In this document: positions 58,916 through 64,000 of the stretch, one piece after another
Layout of the letters: the number at the start of each line of letters is the position of its first letter
How positions within the stretch are numbered: position 1 is the stretch's first letter
Assembly: GCA_026874595.1 (NCBI GenBank)
Contig: CM049314.1
Coordinates: 57,770,300-57,834,299, forward strand
DNA: 64,000 nt
Source of the DNA: Sipunculus nudus
Taxonomy: Eukaryota; Annelida; Sipuncula; Golfingiida; Sipunculidae
Direction: 5' to 3'
The notes under the pieces: generated by a model
Database searches by the model: none
Told to the model about the DNA's origin: nothing
Seen by the model: the letters and a program-made list of their open reading frames with translations, nothing else
Position numbers and translations under genes: made by a program

Positions 58916-61404
58916 CATTGGTTTATCCTTTGATGACGGAAAACATGGTATTTTCAAATACGATATTGATCGTATCGTGGTTGGCTCAAAAGGTACATAT
59001 ATAACTAAATCCGTTTTATGCTGTCAACGCTGTACGGTGTACTTTGGTTTCTTTTACTGCCTTTTTATCCATCTGTGCGAACTATGTTGATTGTACAGCC
59101 TTGTCATTAGGGTCACTTTGCTGCGTAACTCATTCCAAGGATGCAGGAATGCACCATTTAATTTGGTTAAAATGGCCTTTTTATTTTTTTTCAGTGGTGG
59201 ATCCAGCTTTTCCGGTGCTCTGAGACGGAATGTTTAATCGAAGTGAGTTTGCTTTGTTCATCTGACATCATCTATGGTAGGTTTTAATGTAATCTGTGCA
59301 TTAAAAATGAAAGTGGGTCTTTCTATGGTATCTGAACAACGTTTTCCATTCTTCAAAAAGGGTCCATTGTTTTTCTTTTACAGCAAACACTTTGCAAGGA
59401 AGAGTTCATTGGTGTGTCTCCATTGTAATGTTTTCTCTTACAAGGGGGCAATCATTGTGGTGGCTTACACTTTACCTTGCGCTCTTGGCAACTGAGGGTC
59501 CACTGAAGGGGTTTCATTTTGCTGTGTCCTGATTACCCTGTTCAATATACTTTAAGTTTTTCTAATGATGATGGCAAACGGTTGATATTCCTAGTTAGTG
59601 TCACCTATGTTATTTAGACTTTCGATGTCGTCCACATAAACAAAAGGTATCAAAATCCTGCTCTGATACAACCTGAAACTTTGCTCACATCGTTTCGTGT
59701 ATGTACATGTACACTGCTTTGTCTGCAAAGATGATTTGCATAACTGGGCCTTTTTCGGGGCAATACGCTCAGACTTTTTAATTAAATAAACACTACATTT
59801 ATCAAATATTAAAAGCAGGTAGTACCAATCCTTAAGTTTTCTTTCTTTTTATTTTGTAGGTAAAGGACAATAGGTTGACCTTTGTTGATAACTGAGGGAT
59901 TATAAATAAAGACAACGAACAGCTGCAAGGACGAGTTTATTGTATTTTATCAGATTTCATGTATATGTAATACATATTCATGCACACATCCTGCATTCAA
60001 TATTCATTTTCAAACTGTGATTATTTTTACTTATCCCAAGTAGTGAACAATATGAAAATAAAGTCTATGAAGACACCCGAAAGAACAATGTTCATTTGAT
60101 TAGGCTTTTTCTCGCTGATTCACTCAGTCGAATATGCTTGACTTTCTCAGATAGCTTAAACACCCACCCAGGAGTACGTGTGGTGCCACCTAGTGGCATT
60201 GCCTAAAACTGTCTTTGTTCAGCTGTCCAAATGCGATGATCTCAAAGACAATTACGACGTTGATAATGGGAGGATTGTAATGGCTACGAACCTGAGAACA
60301 TTCGTTTTTATAGGTGAATGTAGCTTTAGCCTAAAAAAAACTTCCTTTGATGATGGTTGTTTGATTTGATTTGCTTTAATGCTGAAGGCACCCGAGATTA
60401 AACGAACTCCAAGGAGCTTGTGCACGGCGGCATGGTACACACAGCTAAGGAGCGAGCAGATGTTTGACACTAAGCAAATCAGTTTGAGATATACCGAGCA
60501 AAACCGATAAATTAATATCAAACAGCCTGTTGTAACAAAGTGGCTAATTTTACAGTTAGATACTGCGTGGAGAGATCAGGGGCGCATGGGTAATGGGTAG
60601 CCGCTTAATCAATTTAATGACCCCGCGGTCGAGCGAAAATATACAGCTTCGCAACGTGTGAATGATCAACCGTAAAATAAAGTCACACGATGTTTATCGC
60701 TTCATTTTGCTGTGTTTAACTTAGGAGCACATCACTACGTGACATGAGCACGGACACGCATTAAGGTAACAACTGGGAATTGCATAATCCTTTGTGATCC
60801 AGTCCCAGACACAACAACAGTACAGGTGGTCTTTGATAATGCCCGGGGCGAGTGATCAGTTTCCGCCGAAGGGGCGTATCGTGTCCGCATTTGTCAGGTT
60901 CATTTACTCTTAGAATGTTGGTTTTAGTGTAAATCTGCTGTCCGTTGTCCGCAGTAGTGAGGTGTCCGCCTTACAGAGGCTCTGCTTATACATAACATAT
61001 AGGTAATTTTGAAGAGACTTTACTATCTTGTCCGTTATAGCCAGTTGTCCGCCTTAGTGAGGTGTCCGTTAGACCAGATATGAGTCAAGTAAAATAGTGG
61101 TCAATTAATTCATATCAGAAGATAATGCGAATAAAATACTTTCCTCTACACTTGAAGAGTACACCCAACCATCGTTAAATGATATATATATTGTCTTGTG
61201 ATATTCAACAGGAAATTATAATCGGTATGTATAAAAATTACTTGTGCCATCTGCATGTGAATGGTGTAAAATGGTTATTCAAAGCCATTATCCGCTGGTG
61301 GTGTTATTATTTATATAACATTATTACTCTGAATTCACGGGGTTATAGTGGTTATTTAATCAAGAGCCTCTAAACAGTTGTGAGAGGTATGGTTATTTAA
61401 CGGT
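58500..61404. other. Non-coding spacer, 5' flank of unit 5
   Basis: 58600-58710 matches 27150-27270. 58950-59170 matches the upstream blocks of units 1 and 3 (TTTTCAAATACGAT, CCTTGTCATTAGGGTC, CTGCGTAACTCATT). (TA)n runs lie at 58879-58914 and a poly(A) run near 58777. A short GTCCG-rich repeat lies near 60945-61073. Open frames here show no domains. Confidence 0.55.
60945..61073. repeat. Two-copy GTCCG-rich repeat, spacing about 98 bp
   Basis: Both halves hold GTCCGC followed by AGTGAGGTGTCCG (near 60949-60970 and 61046-61070). Part of an unidentified dispersed repeat. Confidence 0.55.
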
Positions 61405-61675
61405 TTTGCACACCGTGGGTTAAGGTCTTCTCGCCAAAGCTTTAATGAGCGACAAATTCATACAAATTTATAAGGTTTGCATGGCATAAAACCAGTCAGT
61501 AGTGAGACCTCTTTACTTACTTTTTTAGTATTATTACCATTGATTTTACGTCATTTCAAAAGAGAAATTCCTGCAGAAAAAAAAGAAATGTTCTGCAGAT
61601 GGACGAAATAATGAAACAATAAAACATCGACTTTTCAAAGGGCAACACGGATTGATACTAACGCTTTTGATAAAA
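61405..61675 (+). promoter_or_regulatory. Conserved 5' block of LRR-Ig unit 5, candidate promoter
   Basis: Shares CACCGTGGGTTAAGGTC near 61411, ATAAAACCAGTCAGT at 61486-61500 and TATTACCATTGATTTTACG near 61538 with units 1 and 2. The last stretch before the start, GGATTGATACTAACGCTTTT, is shared with units 1 and 3. A promoter and 5' UTR role is inferred. Confidence 0.5.
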
Positions 61676-63166
61676 ATGAGGTTAATGAATATTATCTTCG
61701 TACAATTGGCTTTGACTTGTCATGGAAATGGCTATTCTCATGGCTGCTCTGGAAATAGAACAAAAGAGATACCGCAAGGTAAACCAATGATAAACCAGCG
61801 AGGAATGAACATTTCACATAACAACCTTTCCGCTCACGGCCTGTGCAAATGGAACTTCTCTTCGGAGACTGAAGAGTTAAACCTGACCGGCACTAACGTC
61901 GGTGACGAAGAAGCAGACTTTCAATGTTTGAAAGGCTTAAGGTGGCTCCTGATTGGTCACAACAATATTTCCGAAATCAAGGAGAATTCATTTCGAGGAC
62001 TGAATCATCTACAAGGTCTAAATGCAGAGCACAATATCCTTGAGAAGGTAAACTTTTCACATTTGCGTGATCTGCAAGCCCTGAGATATCTAATACTACG
62101 GAACAACCGGATCAGTGAGTGCGTTACCTCAGGTGTTGCTGGTTGGATGGACCAGCTTCTATATTTAGACTTGAGTTATAACCACCTTGTCCTTCCTTTG
62201 GATTTGGAGTTGTTTCCGAGACATCTTTCTCTTCTTCACAATCATCTATTCTGTGGGTGTAGAGTCCGATCTTTTGGGAAAACATTAGGTAGGCATGTAT
62301 CAGCGGCTTGCCATAGTCCAGAAGTCATGACTAATATCAAATCGGATACGTGTTATTATGAGTATAACAATAAATTAAGAGCCCAAATACCACAAAGATG
62401 TGATCCACCTGAAAAAGAAACGGTAGATAAATTACAAAACCGGTATAACTCTCTCCCAGATTGCACAATGCCATTCGTTTATTTAGACACAGTCAACAAC
62501 AGGGAAAGTGTGGTATGTGTCGCTATCGGTGGACCGGGTATTGAGATAAACATGACGACACCGGATATGGAATCAATTATTCACCATCCACGTTTTCCAG
62601 AAGAAATGTTTTCGATTGTCAATATACCAAGGTACCATGACGGCGAGTACATCTGTTCCGTGCGGAACCAGTTCAGCCGAGAAAGGGCGACCCGCACGTC
62701 GACACTGGGCATCAATCGTTCGAGCTCATTTATCTCACAGTTCAAAGAAAAAGTTTGTGGAGGGATTGTGAACGGCACCAAAAGTCTGCAGGAGAACATA
62801 ATTATCGTTATATTGTGCTTAAGTATCCTTGTGAATATTGTTCTTCTGGGGAAAGATTGTTATAAAATCCTGCAACAGAAAAGAAAGAGCAATGCGGATT
62901 TAGTACGTCTGACCAATGTTTCACACATAAACACTCTACGAATCAACCCCATCCGACGATTCCGGACACAAGCGCCTAATGAGGATGGTCAATATCAAGA
63001 GTTCGAAGACGTAATGGATCCACGTGATCAGGTCATGGAAAACAACATATTGTACGAGCAAGAGGGTTCCCCGTGGGGAGCTGCCTCGTCACCCAAAAAT
63101 GTTGACACAGGCCATGCCCACTATTATTATGCTAGGCCACATCAGGTATTACTATGTGGAATGTAA
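61676..63166 (+). CDS. LRR-Ig transmembrane receptor, long-tailed (unit 5)
   Basis: Intact single-exon gene of 496 residues. The start is the ATG at 61676 (AAAAATGAGG); the longer frame begins only at a TTG. Layout: signal peptide about 1-16 (MRLMNIIFVQLALTC); LRRs about 62-175 (KGLRWLLIGHNNISE; LQALRYLILRNNRISE; QLLYLDLSYNHL); LRR C-terminal cap with C193, C195 and C212; linker cysteines C226, C242 and C263; Ig domain with C281 and DGEYIC (C327); membrane segment about 375-392; cytoplasmic tail of about 104 residues. The tail holds tyrosines in GQYQEF (a YxxF-type sorting or SH2 site), NILYEQ and HYYYARP. Several NxS/T sites lie in the ectodomain. The ectodomain closely matches the gene at 28161, but the tail matches relic 4b. 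AATAAA lies 27 bases after the stop, at 63193. A surface recognition role is inferred from the family. Confidence 0.9.
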   Translation: MRLMNIIFVQLALTCHGNGYSHGCSGNRTKEIPQGKPMINQRGMNISHNNLSAHGLCKWNFSSETEELNLTGTNVGDEEADFQCLKGLRWLLIGHNNISEIKENSFRGLNHLQGLNAEHNILEKVNFSHLRDLQALRYLILRNNRISECVTSGVAGWMDQLLYLDLSYNHLVLPLDLELFPRHLSLLHNHLFCGCRVRSFGKTLGRHVSAACHSPEVMTNIKSDTCYYEYNNKLRAQIPQRCDPPEKETVDKLQNRYNSLPDCTMPFVYLDTVNNRESVVCVAIGGPGIEINMTTPDMESIIHHPRFPEEMFSIVNIPRYHDGEYICSVRNQFSRERATRTSTLGINRSSSFISQFKEKVCGGIVNGTKSLQENIIIVILCLSILVNIVLLGKDCYKILQQKRKSNADLVRLTNVSHINTLRINPIRRFRTQAPNEDGQYQEFEDVMDPRDQVMENNILYEQEGSPWGAASSPKNVDTGHAHYYYARPHQVLLCGM

Positions 63167-63192
63167 ACGTGCGGACAGGGTCATGGACTTTA

Positions 63193-63198
63193 AATAAA
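63193..63198 (+). terminator. Polyadenylation signal of unit 5
   Basis: AATAAA shortly after the TAA stop. The corresponding place in relic 4b also has AATAAA (39895-39900 and its duplicate). Confidence 0.6.
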
Positions 63199-64000
63199 AG
63201 GATCCAATGACATAATAATAACAGTACTGACAAAAGTTACGTTAGTGCAAATTAATTCTAAATTTAATACATGGGAAGGTTTGGAATCCGCAATTATGCT
63301 GTTTACACTTTAATTTTTATATTCATGTATGTAAAAAAGGCCCTTCATTTTTGTAGAAATAAAGTGGTTTTGCAAATGTATGTTTAGCAGTGGTAAGAGG
63401 AAACCCTTTCCTCTTCATCACACTTTTTCAAAATAACTCAGGTGTTGTTCCTGCTTGTGCATTCTTGTACGTTAAGGAATTTGATCTGGTAACAAACAAC
63501 GATGTAGGGGTAAGAAAGTACGAAAGTAAAACTGCTGACTCCTTATATCTCATGACAGTAGAATATGGTCATTTTTGCATAGGTTACCTGGCGGATATTG
63601 TATAGGCACAAATGTTTTTACATAAAATAGAAATCTTACTTTTTTTTCGGATTATCCCATCTGCTAAGATTATTCTGCAACCGTTATCATAATGTTTGAT
63701 CTGTAATATTGTTTTATTTGTGGCCTTATTTTGTTTAATGATACATCTTTCACTTGTGTATAGATAATTAGATATCATAACGTGTGAATGCATGCGTCTG
63801 ATATATTAATGTATGTAATAAAATATTCTGGAGTACATCTGCATCTTAGTATGATTTATTAATGTTGATCAAGCCTTATGGACACTAAATTCCAGGGTGC
63901 CCTCTTTTTTCTCTCTCTCTATCTCGATATATAAATAGATAGAAAGAGAGATAGACAGAAAGATATATTAAGATAATAAGTGAATAAAAAAGTAGTCTGT
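63199..64000. other. 3' flank of unit 5, non-coding
   Basis: 63200-63620 aligns with 39901-40330, apart from the inverted segment 63255-63298. The remainder to the window edge is AT-rich with a CT/GA and ATAG simple-repeat patch at about 63905-63970. Confidence 0.6.

Noticed and set aside
60178-60369. 63-residue open frame upstream of unit 5
   Set aside because: No domain signal and overlapped by an equally uninformative minus-strand frame.
28161-63166. Lamprey-type variable lymphocyte receptor system (assembled LRR cassettes)
   Set aside because: The genes are complete single exons with an Ig domain and membrane segment. No separate LRR cassettes or incomplete germline receptor gene are seen; the relics are full-gene decay products.

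Overview
This is an AT-rich stretch of animal nuclear DNA. It has split exons, decayed non-LTR and LTR retrotransposons, a tRNA-derived SINE, microsatellites and long gene-poor spacers, with no operons. The mix of C-type lectin exons, expanded leucine-rich-repeat/immunoglobulin (LRR-Ig) receptors, a Gmr1-type Gypsy element and a Rex1/Babar-like LINE suggests a marine invertebrate, probably a bivalve mollusc. The species-level guess is inference only.

Layout. 1-3195: non-coding DNA with diverged short repeats. 3196-13640: a 6.76-kb tandem duplication whose first copy has lost 3.08 kb. Each copy carries two exons of a broken minus-strand C-type lectin gene and the start of a plus-strand mobile-element-like gene. 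That gene is complete but decayed only in copy 2, where it runs into an IQ-like motif and a BRCT domain (to 9932). 11032-19020: a nearly complete Ty3/Gypsy retrotransposon with 1.33-kb LTRs and a perfect 5-bp target-site duplication. Its integrase lies upstream of reverse transcriptase (Gmr1 order) and its Gag is SCAN-like. It was present before the duplication, because copy 1 holds a piece of its 5' LTR and gag.

22.8-63.8 kb: an array of plus-strand, apparently intronless LRR-Ig receptor genes with paralogous flanks. Two are intact: 28161-29462 (short cytoplasmic tail) and 61676-63166 (long tyrosine-containing tail). The others are relics at 24.6, 34.2, 37.3 and 38.3 kb. The last three are repeated at 46.3, 49.4 and 50.5 kb because a 12.14-kb block (30805-42946) is duplicated head-to-tail (42947-55083) with very little divergence. 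A LINE fragment on the minus strand (57.49-58.47 kb) interrupts the spacer before the last gene.

The main biological interest is the LRR-Ig cluster. It shows birth-and-death evolution, a strongly conserved central LRR/LRRCT block between variable ends, shared upstream blocks that look like a common promoter, and long-tail versus short-tail forms. One relic long tail carries two ITIM-like tyrosine motifs that the intact long-tail gene has lost. This resembles the layout of paired immune receptor families, but function is inferred, not shown.
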